A DNA stretch of 64,000 nucleotides from JABMNT01 sp048262255 (lineage in GTDB: Bacteria > Pseudomonadota > Alphaproteobacteria > Rhodospirillales > Casp-alpha2): assembly GCA_048262255.1 (NCBI GenBank), contig JBLXFH010000001.1, forward strand, positions 1,116,001 to 1,180,000, written 5' to 3'. The notes beneath the pieces were generated by a model. The model was not told the origin of the DNA, did not search any database, and was given only the letters and a program-made list of their open reading frames with translations. Positions 25,242-34,026 of this stretch are shown here, piece after piece. The position numbers were made by a program, and so were the translations under genes. How positions within the stretch are numbered: the first letter of the stretch is position 1; every line of letters begins with the position of its first letter.

Positions 25242-26117
25242 ATGCGGGGCGCACCATCACATAAACTTTACAGATATTTCATAGGGACGCTGGCTCTTCT
25301 TATCGTTTTGCCCTTATACGCCAGGGGGGCCAACATCGCGTCCCCGTCGACTGTTTCCATTCCCAGCGGTGAGTTTGTAATGGGCTCAACTCATGCTGAA
25401 CGCGAAGCCGCCTACCAACTCGATGAACAGGCCTATGGGCACAGCCGCACCCGGCAATGGAAATGGTATGAAAACGAACCGCCGGTCAAGGTCCTGACGG
25501 ACGCCTATGAGATTACCCGCACCCCGATCACCAACGCCCAGTACGCGAAATTTGTTGCGGATACAGGGCATGTGGCGCCGGAGGTGGAGCGCAAGACATG
25601 GCAAGGTTACGGGCTGATCCATCCTTATGAACAAACCCGGAAATATGCCTGGGTTGATGACAAACCACCAACAGGCCGCAGCCAGCACCCGGTTGTTCTT
25701 GTCTCACATGAGGACGCGACGGACTATGCGGAATGGCTGTCGCAGAAAACAGGAAAACGCTGGCATTTGCCAACGGAGGCGCAATGGGAAAAGGCGATGC
25801 GTGGAGCCGACGGGCGCCGGTTCCCGTGGGGTGATGACTTCGATCCATCCCTACTGAACAGCCACGATCAGGGGCCGTTCGAGACGCAGCCGGTGGGCAG
25901 CTATCCGCAGGCAGAAAGCCCCTATGGTGTACTTGACGGCGCGGGGCAGGTGTTTGAATGGACGGCGACGGTAAGCGGCCCTGATCGCTATATCGTGAAA
26001 GGCGGTTCCTGGGACGACAAGGGCTGTGGCGTCTGTCGCTCCGCCGCCCGCCATGCCCGCCCCAGGGCCTTAAAGCATATCCTGATTGGTTTCCGTCTGG
26101 TCACCATCCAGCCCTAA
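25242..26117 (+). CDS. SUMF1/FGE-fold protein, exported or membrane-anchored
   Basis: 291 residues with an N-terminal hydrophobic segment (about 12-30). The rest is a formylglycine-generating-enzyme/sulfatase-modifying fold: GEFVMGST, ITNAQYAKFV, a W.LPTEAQWEKAMRG block, FPWGDDF, and the C-terminal KGGSW followed by GCGVCRSAARHARP and GFRLV. Real FGEs use two cysteines and Cu(I) to oxidise a Cys in a client protein; here a C-x2-C stands just before the conserved Arg-Ser-Ala, so the active-site pattern is not identical. Many SUMF1 proteins have other roles. Its neighbour is the Cys-repeat peptide. Confidence 0.88.
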   Translation: MRGAPSHKLYRYFIGTLALLIVLPLYARGANIASPSTVSIPSGEFVMGSTHAEREAAYQLDEQAYGHSRTRQWKWYENEPPVKVLTDAYEITRTPITNAQYAKFVADTGHVAPEVERKTWQGYGLIHPYEQTRKYAWVDDKPPTGRSQHPVVLVSHEDATDYAEWLSQKTGKRWHLPTEAQWEKAMRGADGRRFPWGDDFDPSLLNSHDQGPFETQPVGSYPQAESPYGVLDGAGQVFEWTATVSGPDRYIVKGGSWDDKGCGVCRSAARHARPRALKHILIGFRLVTIQP

Positions 26118-26122
26118 CGGCC

Positions 26123-26611
26123 TTAACTTTCGGGAACGATCACCTTGTAATCAGGGGTCGTGTTCAGGGGGCAGGAATAGACGTATGTGCCTGGCTTCAG
26201 GGTCACTTTGTAATCCTGGGTTTTGCCCGTTGTCAGGCCGCCACCGGAAACGCTGGTCTTGGTCACCTTATGAACCGGGTTGCGCCAGTCGTAATCTTCA
26301 TTGCGAAACCAGAATCCCAATTCGTAGGGCACGTTTTTATTGGTGACACGAAAAACATAGTCACCGGGATTGAGGGTCATCACCTTGGCCTTGGCCAGAC
26401 GCGCGTTCGCTGTCTCGGCATTGATCTTTTCGCAATCGGCTTTTTGGTTTGTCTTATAGTGATGGTCCATGCCTTCCGGTTCAAGAAACTGGCAACCGGT
26501 CTGGGTCAGCTCAATGACCTCCGAAGCCTGTGATTGCTGCGCGGCGGCCAAGGTGAGGAAGGCGGTTCCCGCCAGCGCCATTGTTGATATGGTCAAACGT
26601 TTGCTCTGCAT
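26123..26611 (-). CDS. Periplasmic cupredoxin-like protein
   Basis: 162 residues with a signal peptide (about 1-29, SQA cleavage). The C-terminal half reads as a cupredoxin-like beta-sandwich (MTLNPGDYVFRVTNKNVPYELGFW and LKPGTYVYSCPLNTTPDYKVIVP). A single Cys lies in YVYSCPLNTTPDY where blue-copper proteins have their Cys ligand, but a clear His/Met set is not obvious. An N-terminal TQTGCQF plus KADCEKI gives two more cysteines. Convergent with the SUMF1 gene; metal binding is an inference. Confidence 0.72.
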   Translation of the reverse strand: MQSKRLTISTMALAGTAFLTLAAAQQSQASEVIELTQTGCQFLEPEGMDHHYKTNQKADCEKINAETANARLAKAKVMTLNPGDYVFRVTNKNVPYELGFWFRNEDYDWRNPVHKVTKTSVSGGGLTTGKTQDYKVTLKPGTYVYSCPLNTTPDYKVIVPES

Positions 26612-26705
26612 CGCTCATCTCTCCTTATAAAAACGCTTCGTTGAATTCCATATAGGCCGTGAGGGAGATCACACCAAATCATATGGCTGTGAGGCGGCTG
26701 TCATC

Positions 26706-27902
26706 TCATTGGGCCAAATGAAAGACGGGGCGCAGCCGGACGCCGATGAAGTTGCCGAGGGCGGCAGCGATGATCCAGACCCAGCCGTGCAGGCTGGTCG
26801 AAGCGATGCCACTGAAAAAAGCCCCGATGTTGCAACCGTAGGCGAGCCGTGCGCCATAACCGATCAACAGCCCACCCAGAATTGCAGCGAGCAGGGAGCG
26901 CGGCGGGATACGGAAAGAAGGGGCGACTTTACCCGCCAGGGACGCTGCTATGAAGGCGCCGAGCATGATGCCGAAATTCATCACCGATGTGGTGTCCTGC
27001 AAAACGGACTGAGTGAGCGCGCGTTCCTGAAAGCCGCCGGTCCAGAATCGGCTGGTTAAGGGGTCCCATCCCAAAGCCACAGACCCTTTTGCTGCCCACA
27101 GGGCAAAGGCCCATGTCACCGACCACGGGTGCCCGGCAATCAGCAACGTCAACCAGTTAAACAGAGCCAACAACATTGCGCTCAGGATCAGCGGCCAGGG
27201 ACCGTGCAGCAATTTATTGAGACGGAAATCACCAGTCGACCATAGGGGTTGACTGATTTTTCCGCCGACCCCCTTGAGCACGGCATAGATTGCGGCGAGC
27301 AGCATAACTTGCAGTGCAATCGCCCAGCCCCAGCCCAGTGATTGACCTAGAGACACGGGGCCGATCCCCGGCAGGCGCTGCCAGAATGACAGATCCAGGC
27401 TGCCCCAAAATCCACCGATGCAGAAGAACACAAGAACAATCACCATGCGCAGGTTGCCGCCACCCAGCGTGAACAGGGTCCCCGACCCACAACCGCCAGC
27501 CAGTTGCATGCCGATCCCGAACATCAGTGCCCCTAACGCCATGGAAAGGCTGACCGGTGCTGTCGCCCCTGAGACGCCATGACCGAAAACAGTGCCCATG
27601 GCGAGCACGGGCGCGAACAGAACCATGGCGACGCCAATCATCAGCAACTGGGCGACAACGCCGGATATATCTTTGTGAACAAGGGCGTTTCGGTAGGCGG
27701 CGGTGAAGCCAAAAGCTGCGTGATAAAGCGCGAGGCCCATTCCCATGCCGATGGTAAACAGGGCTGCCAGCTTTGGGCTTTGTTGTAAAAGCGTTATCCC
27801 GAGCCCGGTGCTTAACACCAGGGCCAGACACAGAAAGGGCCGCTGAATGGGGGAGAGAGAATTTGCGGGAGCCGCCATTCGCTTAAGGAGTCCCGGCATC
27901 AA
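26706..27902 (-). CDS. YeeE/YedE (TsuA-type) sulfur-compound transporter
   Basis: 398 residues, about ten or more hydrophobic helices, built as two repeats. The conserved cysteine motifs QLAGGCGSGTLFTLG and AYGCNIGAFFSG are present; in TsuA such cysteines pass thiosulfate through the membrane. Cytoplasmic membrane. The start overlaps the upstream DUF302 gene end by 20 bases, so the two are co-translated. Thiosulfate or a related sulfur species is the likely substrate; selenium compounds have been proposed for some relatives. Confidence 0.9.
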   Translation of the reverse strand: MMPGLLKRMAAPANSLSPIQRPFLCLALVLSTGLGITLLQQSPKLAALFTIGMGMGLALYHAAFGFTAAYRNALVHKDISGVVAQLLMIGVAMVLFAPVLAMGTVFGHGVSGATAPVSLSMALGALMFGIGMQLAGGCGSGTLFTLGGGNLRMVIVLVFFCIGGFWGSLDLSFWQRLPGIGPVSLGQSLGWGWAIALQVMLLAAIYAVLKGVGGKISQPLWSTGDFRLNKLLHGPWPLILSAMLLALFNWLTLLIAGHPWSVTWAFALWAAKGSVALGWDPLTSRFWTGGFQERALTQSVLQDTTSVMNFGIMLGAFIAASLAGKVAPSFRIPPRSLLAAILGGLLIGYGARLAYGCNIGAFFSGIASTSLHGWVWIIAAALGNFIGVRLRPVFHLAQ

Positions 27903-28347
27903 GAATGATTTTCCGAAATACCTGATCCAGCTCTAGCGCCATCTTGTCGAGGTCCGGATGATTGTAGGGGGCGAACACTATGCTCGGTTTTTTGTAACTG
28001 AGTAGCGCCGTTCCGTCCGCCTGCTCGGTGAGGTACAAGCGCAAGGGCGCTTCAATACCTGCCGGAATACTGGTTTCCAACATACGTACGGCATAATGCG
28101 GATTGAAGATCATCAGCACCCGGTTGCCGGGAATGGTTACACCAATGCTTTTGGCACCACAGGTCGCGCAGGCCTGAGCGACCAGACCCATTTTGTTTTG
28201 GGCGATGGCGGCGATCAGCTTATCTGCGTAAGCAGCAAAAGGCTGGTGGGTCTCAATGACGTCAACATCATCGGGAAAGGCCGGGGTTTCGGCAATTGCC
28301 GGTGTTAACCACAACCAGCTGGCGGCAAACAAGGAAAAAAGGCGCAT
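27883..28347 (-). CDS. Periplasmic DUF302 protein
   Basis: 154 residues with a signal peptide (about 1-19, AIA cleavage) and a DUF302 body (NPHYAVRMLETSIPAGIEAP then LSYKKPSIVF). A C-A-T-C pair lies near residue 59. DUF302 proteins often accompany sulfur-oxidation or metal genes but have no proven activity. It is directly upstream of the TsuA-type transporter, suggesting a helper for periplasmic sulfur handling. Confidence 0.85.
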   Translation of the reverse strand: MRLFSLFAASWLWLTPAIAETPAFPDDVDVIETHQPFAAYADKLIAAIAQNKMGLVAQACATCGAKSIGVTIPGNRVLMIFNPHYAVRMLETSIPAGIEAPLRLYLTEQADGTALLSYKKPSIVFAPYNHPDLDKMALELDQVFRKIILDAGTP

Positions 28348-28456
28348 GGTCGTCTCCTGATCGGCGCGGGGTGAATTTTACCTATGCTAGCGCCTGCATG
28401 GGGCGGGGCAAAATGACGCCCGCGTGAGCCGGGCGTGATCGGCTGCTTATGGACGA

Positions 28457-29410
28457 TTAGGGTCGAAGCGTCGATTCCATCGGTTGATCGCCCCGCAGGA
28501 AGCGGATGGCTATGCTTTGTCCCGGGCGGTGCAGTTGGAGAGCGCTCGACACATCAGATGGCTTCCGAACCGGTCTGTCGCCGATGCCTGTTAAAATATC
28601 CTCCGCCATCAACCCCGCACCCGAGGCGGCGCTGTTGTCTTTAACGTGTATCACGCGCGCGCCGCTGTAGAGACGCTTTTGTTCAGGGGTCAGGCTGCGC
28701 ACCTGTAGTCCCGATTTGACCCGCTCGACTTTTCCGTAATCACGCAAATCCTCAAGAATTCGGAAAAGCAGAGCGCTGGAAGTGGCGAAGTTGACGCCAA
28801 TATTGGAATCGCTGCCTTTCGTGAAGATGGCGGAGACCAGACCTATCAGTCGACCCTGCTCGTCCACCAGCGCGCCACCGGAACCGCCGGGATTGACCAC
28901 CGCATCGGTTTGGATGAAATCCTCGATGGGATTGAATCCGACACCGGTTCGTCGAACCGCCGAGACCACGCCACAGGTGACGGATAAGCCCAGCCCAAAC
29001 TGGTTGCCAACGGAGCAAACCGGCGCTCCCAAACCGGGTTCCGGGGCTTTCGTCAGTACCGGAAGATCAATAGGGGCTTTGATCAGGGCAAGGTCCGTCG
29101 CCCCGTCCCGACCGATAATCTCTGCTGCAACCAGACGCCCGTCATGCAATCGGATCTGCGCCGTTTTGGCAGCCCCCAGTACATGCGCATTGGTTGCCAG
29201 ATAGCCGCCCGAAAAAATCGCTACGGCGGATCCTTCCGGGGCTTTCGGAAGGGCCTGCGAGGCTGGCCAGTCGGGCAACAGACTGACAACTGAATCTAGC
29301 ACACGCGGCTCAAAAGCCCCTGCTTTTTCTGTTGGGGCGCTTATCAAAATCAAGGCGCACAGGAAAAACGCGGCCATTTTTTGTGTCGGGAACATTTTAT
29401 TCAAACCCAA
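28457..29410 (-). CDS. DegP/HtrA-type periplasmic serine protease with PDZ domain
   Basis: 317 residues. Signal segment 12-32, trypsin-like domain with the triad His76 (TNAHVLG), Asp106 (TDLALIK) and Ser177 (NPGGSGGA), then one PDZ domain (about 225-315). Shorter than DegP (one PDZ instead of two), like DegS-type proteins, but with a cleavable rather than anchoring look. Likely role is envelope protein quality control. Three possible Met starts lie within the first 12 residues. Confidence 0.92.
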   Translation of the reverse strand: MGLNKMFPTQKMAAFFLCALILISAPTEKAGAFEPRVLDSVVSLLPDWPASQALPKAPEGSAVAIFSGGYLATNAHVLGAAKTAQIRLHDGRLVAAEIIGRDGATDLALIKAPIDLPVLTKAPEPGLGAPVCSVGNQFGLGLSVTCGVVSAVRRTGVGFNPIEDFIQTDAVVNPGGSGGALVDEQGRLIGLVSAIFTKGSDSNIGVNFATSSALLFRILEDLRDYGKVERVKSGLQVRSLTPEQKRLYSGARVIHVKDNSAASGAGLMAEDILTGIGDRPVRKPSDVSSALQLHRPGQSIAIRFLRGDQPMESTLRP

Positions 29411-29493
29411 TCGAAAATTGCTTTGATCCTTATCCAGATGAGCTATCTTGACGGGCTTGGGGCGGTAACGTCAAATTCAATTCGAGGCAGGAA

Positions 29494-29967
29494 ATGAAAC
29501 TCGCAAAAACCATTCAATTGGATGTGTCTGATTTAAACATCTTTGCAAATCCGGCAAGGCCTGATGAATGGGCGATTGCCGGAACGTTTGCGTTTGTCGA
29601 TTCCGATCTGTCGGCGCTCGACAACAAGCAGACAATCGCCTTCAAAAGCGGCTGGCTGGGGCTTGAGAGTTTTGGCTATTCAACATTGGTCCGTGTTGTC
29701 GTGATTCCCGACAGTGAATACGAGCAACTGGTGCGAAAACTGGCGGAATATTTGTTCCGGACGTTTGGCGCGCCGGATATGCTGGTTGCCTTGGAAGCGG
29801 CGCGGCGCGAACTCGATGACATGGCGACATTATGTGATCACCCAGCGGGGACTTTACTGGCCATCGGCCGTGCTATGGAGCCGGACGGAATTAGTGAACA
29901 GGTCCGCAAAATCGCCAACCCCGATGGCGAAAGCCATGCCCGTATCTGGGAGATTACCGAGGAATAG
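29494..29967 (+). CDS. Conserved alphaproteobacterial protein of unknown function
   Basis: 157 residues, soluble, acidic, opening MKLAKTIQLDVSDLNIF with an alternating strand pattern and a central WLGLESFGYSTLV block. It resembles a family that I recall as DUF6505, small cytoplasmic proteins of no known function, but that label is from memory. A Gly-rich ribosome site precedes the ATG. Divergent from the DegP-type protease. Confidence 0.7.
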   Translation: MKLAKTIQLDVSDLNIFANPARPDEWAIAGTFAFVDSDLSALDNKQTIAFKSGWLGLESFGYSTLVRVVVIPDSEYEQLVRKLAEYLFRTFGAPDMLVALEAARRELDDMATLCDHPAGTLLAIGRAMEPDGISEQVRKIANPDGESHARIWEITEE

Positions 29968-30075
29968 GCATAGGATGCCAGAGGCTCAGGTATGTCGGTT
30001 TTAGTTTGTACAAATGGTCGCTTTCTCGTGCGACTAAAGGTAGTCTGATGTAAATGAAAATCAGGACTTATTTGC

Positions 30076-30492
30076 ATGATTGAGTTTGAACTTGATAAAT
30101 CAGAAAACCTTTCCAGCTTTATCGTATATGGAAAAGTGACGTGGGCAGAAATCAAGGAGGCTACGGCGCATTATTATCTGACGTACCCAACACAAAATGT
30201 CATTTGGGATATGTTGAAATCGGAACTCTCCAGTCTGGATGCGGAAGGAATCAAAGAAGCCGCACAGGATATTAAAAAATCGGCATCGGTGAGAAAAGGC
30301 GGGAGAACGGTGTTCGTCGTCTCTGGTGATACGGAAAGCATGTTTGCAAAATTATATTGCGTAGTTAGTGAATCGATTGAGTCCCCCATCGATTATCACA
30401 TTGTGGAAACAAGAGATACGGCTTTGAAATGGCTCGGCTATGACCCATCATCCGTTGAAACCGTTTACACAAGTCGGTCCGTTTCAGGGTAA
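30076..30492 (+). CDS. STAS-like small protein, intact copy of a tandem pair
   Basis: 138 residues in an alternating beta/alpha pattern of the STAS/SpoIIAA kind: a first strand SFIVYGKVTWAEIKEA, a strand NVIWDML, a basic helix-strand KKGGRTVFVV and a C-terminal VETRDTALKWL helix. No known ligand residues can be named. The next 380 bases encode a second, shorter version. A sensory or anti-sigma-antagonist role is possible but not shown. Confidence 0.72.
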   Translation: MIEFELDKSENLSSFIVYGKVTWAEIKEATAHYYLTYPTQNVIWDMLKSELSSLDAEGIKEAAQDIKKSASVRKGGRTVFVVSGDTESMFAKLYCVVSESIESPIDYHIVETRDTALKWLGYDPSSVETVYTSRSVSG

Positions 30493-30507
30493 GGTAACCT
30501 ATCCTGA

Positions 30508-30888
30508 AGACCTGTCTGTTTTATTGCGGTTGGGAGTGTCACTTGGGTAGAAATTAAAGAAACTGTGGGATATTATTTCAGGTATCACCCAGCACGCGAT
30601 GTGATCTGGGGTTTTGTGGACGCAAATATTTTAAATCTGGATTCCGATAGTGTCCGGGCCGTCGCGGAAGACGTTAAAAAATTCTCGTCTGCCAGAAGGG
30701 GTGGCCGAACGGTTGCCGTTATTGGCGGCGATACGGAAACGCTGGTCGCCAAGCTGTTTTGCACGATCAGTGAATCGATCAATACATCGATCCAATATCA
30801 TGTTGTGGAAACCCGCAAGGACGCTCTGGACTGGCTTCGCATGGAGCCAGTGCAGTCTGACGCCCAGCAAAAGCAATGCAGCGCCTGA
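30508..30888 (+). pseudogene. Truncated tandem duplicate of the STAS-like gene
   Basis: From 30508 an open frame encodes residues matching the preceding protein at more than half of positions (CFIAVGSVTWVEIKET versus SFIVYGKVTWAEIKEA; ESINTSIQYHVVETRKDALDWL versus ESIESPIDYHIVETRDTALKWL). The first about 11 residues of the family and any start codon before them are lost; a stop lies at 30505-30507 and the first in-frame start is GTG at 30565, after the first strand and helix. It may be a decaying copy or a shortened protein of 107 residues. Confidence 0.65.
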
Positions 30889-30959
30889 GTGAGAATCAAG
30901 AAAGCCGGATCTGAAAAAATGCCTCTTATTGTTACAGCCAGACTAGAGCCCGAAAAAAC

Positions 30960-31036
30960 TGGTGACCCCGGCGAGATTCGAACTCACGGCCTACAGATTA
31001 GGAATCTGTCGCTCTATCCGACTGAGCTACGGGGTC
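30960..31036 (-). tRNA. tRNA-Arg(CCU)
   Basis: Complete cloverleaf on the minus strand: acceptor GACCCCG/CGGGGTC, anticodon stem ACAGA/TCTGT with loop TTCCTAA (anticodon CCT), T-loop TTCGAAT, A73 and encoded CCA. It decodes AGG. A short T run follows the CCA. Confidence 0.96.
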
Positions 31037-31101
31037 AACCGTATCCAGCCTTTATAACATAGAAATCAAATAGGCAAGATCATGAAACCGGTTCAGCGGT
31101 T

Positions 31102-31626
31102 TCAATCAAATTTTTTCCTGATTTTGGAAAAGGGGATGGAGTAATTGAGCATCACCGTTTCCGTTCCCGGGTTGGTATCGCCGAGGCTGGCGTTGGAATA
31201 GTGGGCAACGGAAAGCCCGACACGGGTGCGGTCGTCAAAGCGGTAGGCGATTTCGACCTGTGAGCGGAACTCGACCGCATGACCCATATCCAGATCATCC
31301 GTCTTGCCCTGCCACCAGGTGGGCGCGAAACTCGGCGTGACAACCCAGCGCCGCCCGAAATAGACATCCATAAGAACGCCGGCCCCGATGAAGGTCATGC
31401 CGTTGGTCGCCACGTTCATTGTGGCGAAGGGCTTGAGCTCCCAGAGTTTGTAATCGGATTTGTATTCAAGGCTGAAGCTGCCGCCCTGGTCTTTCTGGCG
31501 GTTGAAATCAAACCAGCCTGCACCCACGGTCAGATAATCCGGATCGTCGGCAGCCTTTGCAGTTGGCGTGCTTAAAGCGAAAGCCGCAACGGCAAGAAGG
31601 CACAGCCCTTTAGTTATCCACTTCAC
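31102..31626 (-). CDS. pagL: PagL-type lipid A 3-O-deacylase
   Basis: 174 residues from a GTG start that has AGGGGG seven bases upstream; a longer ATG frame (from 31689) would put 21 residues before the signal peptide. After the signal peptide (about 1-25) the protein reads as an eight-strand outer-membrane barrel. The catalytic set His142-x-Ser144 (AHYSNAS) and Glu156 (NPGTE) has exactly the 14-residue His-to-Glu spacing of PagL. It removes the 3-position acyl chain of lipid A in the outer membrane, altering endotoxin structure. Confidence 0.88.
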   Translation of the reverse strand: MKWITKGLCLLAVAAFALSTPTAKAADDPDYLTVGAGWFDFNRQKDQGGSFSLEYKSDYKLWELKPFATMNVATNGMTFIGAGVLMDVYFGRRWVVTPSFAPTWWQGKTDDLDMGHAVEFRSQVEIAYRFDDRTRVGLSVAHYSNASLGDTNPGTETVMLNYSIPFSKIRKKFD

Positions 31627-31714
31627 CAGATATCCCCCTAGAAACATTCTTATGAGGGCGCATTTTAGGGGATTCCGGGCTGAATGCAAGCGGCTGTGGG
31701 TTCGCGATCTCAGG

Positions 31715-32674
31715 TCAGGTAATCACGGCCTTGAACGCTTCCGTGGCTTCCACCAGCGCGGCACGAGTGCCGTGCTCCATTGCGGAATGTCCGGCGTCGG
31801 GCACCACCACCAGTTCCGAGCCGGGCCAGGCGTTGTTAAGCGTATGGGCGGTGATCATAGGACAAACCATGTCGTAGCGGCCCTGAATGATGCGGGCGGG
31901 CAGGTGAGTGATGGCGGCCAGATTGTCGAGCAGCGCATTTTCCGGCATGAACATGTCATTGATGAAATAATGCGCCTCAATGCGAGCCAGGGCCAAGGCC
32001 GCATAACCCGACCCTTCGTCCGTGCGGGGCTCATGTTTGAGGGTGGAGCAGTCCTGCTCGAAGCGGTTCCAGGCCATTGCAGCCTCACTGTTCAGGGCGT
32101 TATCGGCGCTGCTCAGGCGTTTGTGGTAGGCGGCGAGAAGATCGCCCTGCTCGTCTGCCGGCAGATAATCAACAAAGGCCTGCCAAGCTTCCGGGTATAT
32201 TGTGCGGATGCCGGACAGAAACCACTCCAGTTCGCGGGCGCGCCCTAAGAAAATGCCACGCAGGACAAAACCCAGACATTGTGCGTTGTGGGCGATGCCG
32301 TAGGCGATGGCGAGCGTTGAACCCCAGGAGCCGCCAAACAGCAGCCATTGCTCAATGTTCAGATGCCGGCGCAGGGTCTCCATGTCGGCGATCAGATGAT
32401 CCGTCGTGTTGTTGGTGATTTCAGCATAGGGCCTGGAGCGCCCGGCGCCCCGCTGGTCGAACAGCACAATGCGGTAATGCGCCGGATCAAAGAAGCGCCG
32501 ATGCGCCGGGTTGGTGCCGGCACCCGGTCCGCCATGTACAAACACCACAGGCACGCCGTCCGGATTGCCCGAGACTTCCCAGTAGATTTCATGGGTATCG
32601 TCAACCCGCAGCATACCCTGATCGGTCGGTTCGATGGCCGGGTACAAATCCTGACGGAGTTCCTGAATATCCAT
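31715..32674 (-). CDS. pip: Prolyl aminopeptidase
   Basis: 319 residues from the ATG at 32674. Alpha/beta-hydrolase with HGGPGAG oxyanion segment, DQRGAGRS and nucleophile Ser in GGSWGST; the C-terminal GHSAMEHG holds the catalytic His. The family releases N-terminal proline from peptides in the cytoplasm. The start overlaps the YtoQ gene end, and an upstream TTG start is possible. Confidence 0.95.
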   Translation of the reverse strand: MDIQELRQDLYPAIEPTDQGMLRVDDTHEIYWEVSGNPDGVPVVFVHGGPGAGTNPAHRRFFDPAHYRIVLFDQRGAGRSRPYAEITNNTTDHLIADMETLRRHLNIEQWLLFGGSWGSTLAIAYGIAHNAQCLGFVLRGIFLGRARELEWFLSGIRTIYPEAWQAFVDYLPADEQGDLLAAYHKRLSSADNALNSEAAMAWNRFEQDCSTLKHEPRTDEGSGYAALALARIEAHYFINDMFMPENALLDNLAAITHLPARIIQGRYDMVCPMITAHTLNNAWPGSELVVVPDAGHSAMEHGTRAALVEATEAFKAVIT

Positions 32675-32678
32675 AAAC

Positions 32679-33137
32679 TTAAAGTTTGCCTTCAATCACA
32701 TAGTTCATGATCTGCACCACCTGTTCCGGTGTTTCTGCAACCGCCAATGCGGCGCCATCCACTTCCTTCAGGGCGTGGGTCAGTTCGGGGTCATGCAGGG
32801 TGATCACCGGTTTACCCTTGGCGCTGGCGTACCCCGCGTCAAAAGCGGCGTTCCATTGCCGGTATTTATCACCAAACCGCACCACCACCACATCGGCCCG
32901 GTCGATCAGCGAACGGGTGCGGATGGCGTTCATTTTGGCGCCCTTGTGATCTTTCCAGAAGTTGGAGCTTTCGGCGCCCAGAATATCAACGCCGCAGTCA
33001 TCGCTGGACGCATGGTCGGTGACCGGGGCGAGCGTGCTGACAGGCAGATTATGGGCTTTCAGGCCCGCCTCGATGCGTTCGCGCCAGTCGGTGTGAATTT
33101 CCCCGGATAGATAAATTGACCATTCCTGCTGTGCCAT
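32679..33137 (-). CDS. YtoQ-family protein
   Basis: 152 residues with a nucleoside-2-deoxyribosyltransferase-like fold pattern (IYLSGEIHTDWRE, DRADVVVVRFGDKYRQWNAAFDAGYA). The family, named from Bacillus YtoQ, has no established function; the second motif resembles the nucleotide-binding acidic residue region of that fold. Same direction as pip and the Nudix gene. Confidence 0.85.
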   Translation of the reverse strand: MAQQEWSIYLSGEIHTDWRERIEAGLKAHNLPVSTLAPVTDHASSDDCGVDILGAESSNFWKDHKGAKMNAIRTRSLIDRADVVVVRFGDKYRQWNAAFDAGYASAKGKPVITLHDPELTHALKEVDGAALAVAETPEQVVQIMNYVIEGKL

Positions 33138-33158
33138 AACGTGCTCCTTGTTTGTATT

Positions 33159-34004
33159 TCAACGATGCAGACCGGCGACCATTTCGGCATAGGCCGGCTC
33201 GTCCCCATCAATAAAGCCGTGCCGTACCATAAAATCAATAACCACCAAGGCGGAATTGAACTTAAAATCATCGGTCTGTTCGAGTACCCGGCGGATTTCA
33301 TCAAGCGACCACAAATAAAAGGCGGCAACCTCGCCATCGGTATTCTCCGGCTGGAAATCATGAGGCAGCTCAAGATCGAAGTTAAACAACACATCGTCGC
33401 GCAGACCTTCGGGCCGGGTCGTGCGGTAGGAAATGGTACCAACGGCTTTGGCGTTTGCGGCGAAAACGGCTGGTATATTGGCTTCTTCGGCGCATTCCTT
33501 GATCAGATTGTCCTTGAGGCCCAACCCGACGGGCTGCCCGCCAGCGACCACCTGATCGAGCTTGCCCGGTCCGGTCGGCTTGTTCAGAGACCGTTTGCCG
33601 ACCCACAATTTGATTTCGTCGCCGTCGCGCACGTAGCCGTTCAGGTGCACACCATAACCCTTGAAACCGAAAAGCGGTACGGCGGCGCGCTCGATCTGGA
33701 ACAGAGCGGGAGCGGAAAAATTAACACCCACCGGGTAGTCTTCATGGCGCCAACCGGGGATCAGGCCTTTGCCGCGCAGGTCTTGGGCGATCTGTGCCAT
33801 GGCGTTTGACCGCTCGGCATAGGTTTGCAGGGAAGGCTGCAAAGAAACCGTCGCATCCGAAACTCCGAGCAGGTCTGGAAACCCGGCCAGATGATCCAGG
33901 TTTTTGCGGTGAACACCACCAAGGCGCTGATCCCCGACAAAAAAATCGACGTAATCCGCCGACAGATCGGTGGCAACGGCGTTGATTCGGTCCATTAGGC
34001 TCAT
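33159..34004 (-). CDS. Nudix hydrolase with DUF4743 N-terminal domain
   Basis: 281 residues. The first 110 residues match the DUF4743-type domain found before Nudix domains in plant and bacterial thiamine-damage pyrophosphatases; the Nudix box (GGQPVGLGLKDNLIKECAEEANI, about 156-178, with the REUxEE Arg replaced by Lys) is otherwise complete. Relatives (plant Nudix20/24) remove phosphate from damaged thiamine diphosphate. The substrate here is inferred. Confidence 0.85.
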   Translation of the reverse strand: MSLMDRINAVATDLSADYVDFFVGDQRLGGVHRKNLDHLAGFPDLLGVSDATVSLQPSLQTYAERSNAMAQIAQDLRGKGLIPGWRHEDYPVGVNFSAPALFQIERAAVPLFGFKGYGVHLNGYVRDGDEIKLWVGKRSLNKPTGPGKLDQVVAGGQPVGLGLKDNLIKECAEEANIPAVFAANAKAVGTISYRTTRPEGLRDDVLFNFDLELPHDFQPENTDGEVAAFYLWSLDEIRRVLEQTDDFKFNSALVVIDFMVRHGFIDGDEPAYAEMVAGLHR

Positions 34005-34026
34005 CAGGCGAGGCCCTTAGGCTGCG

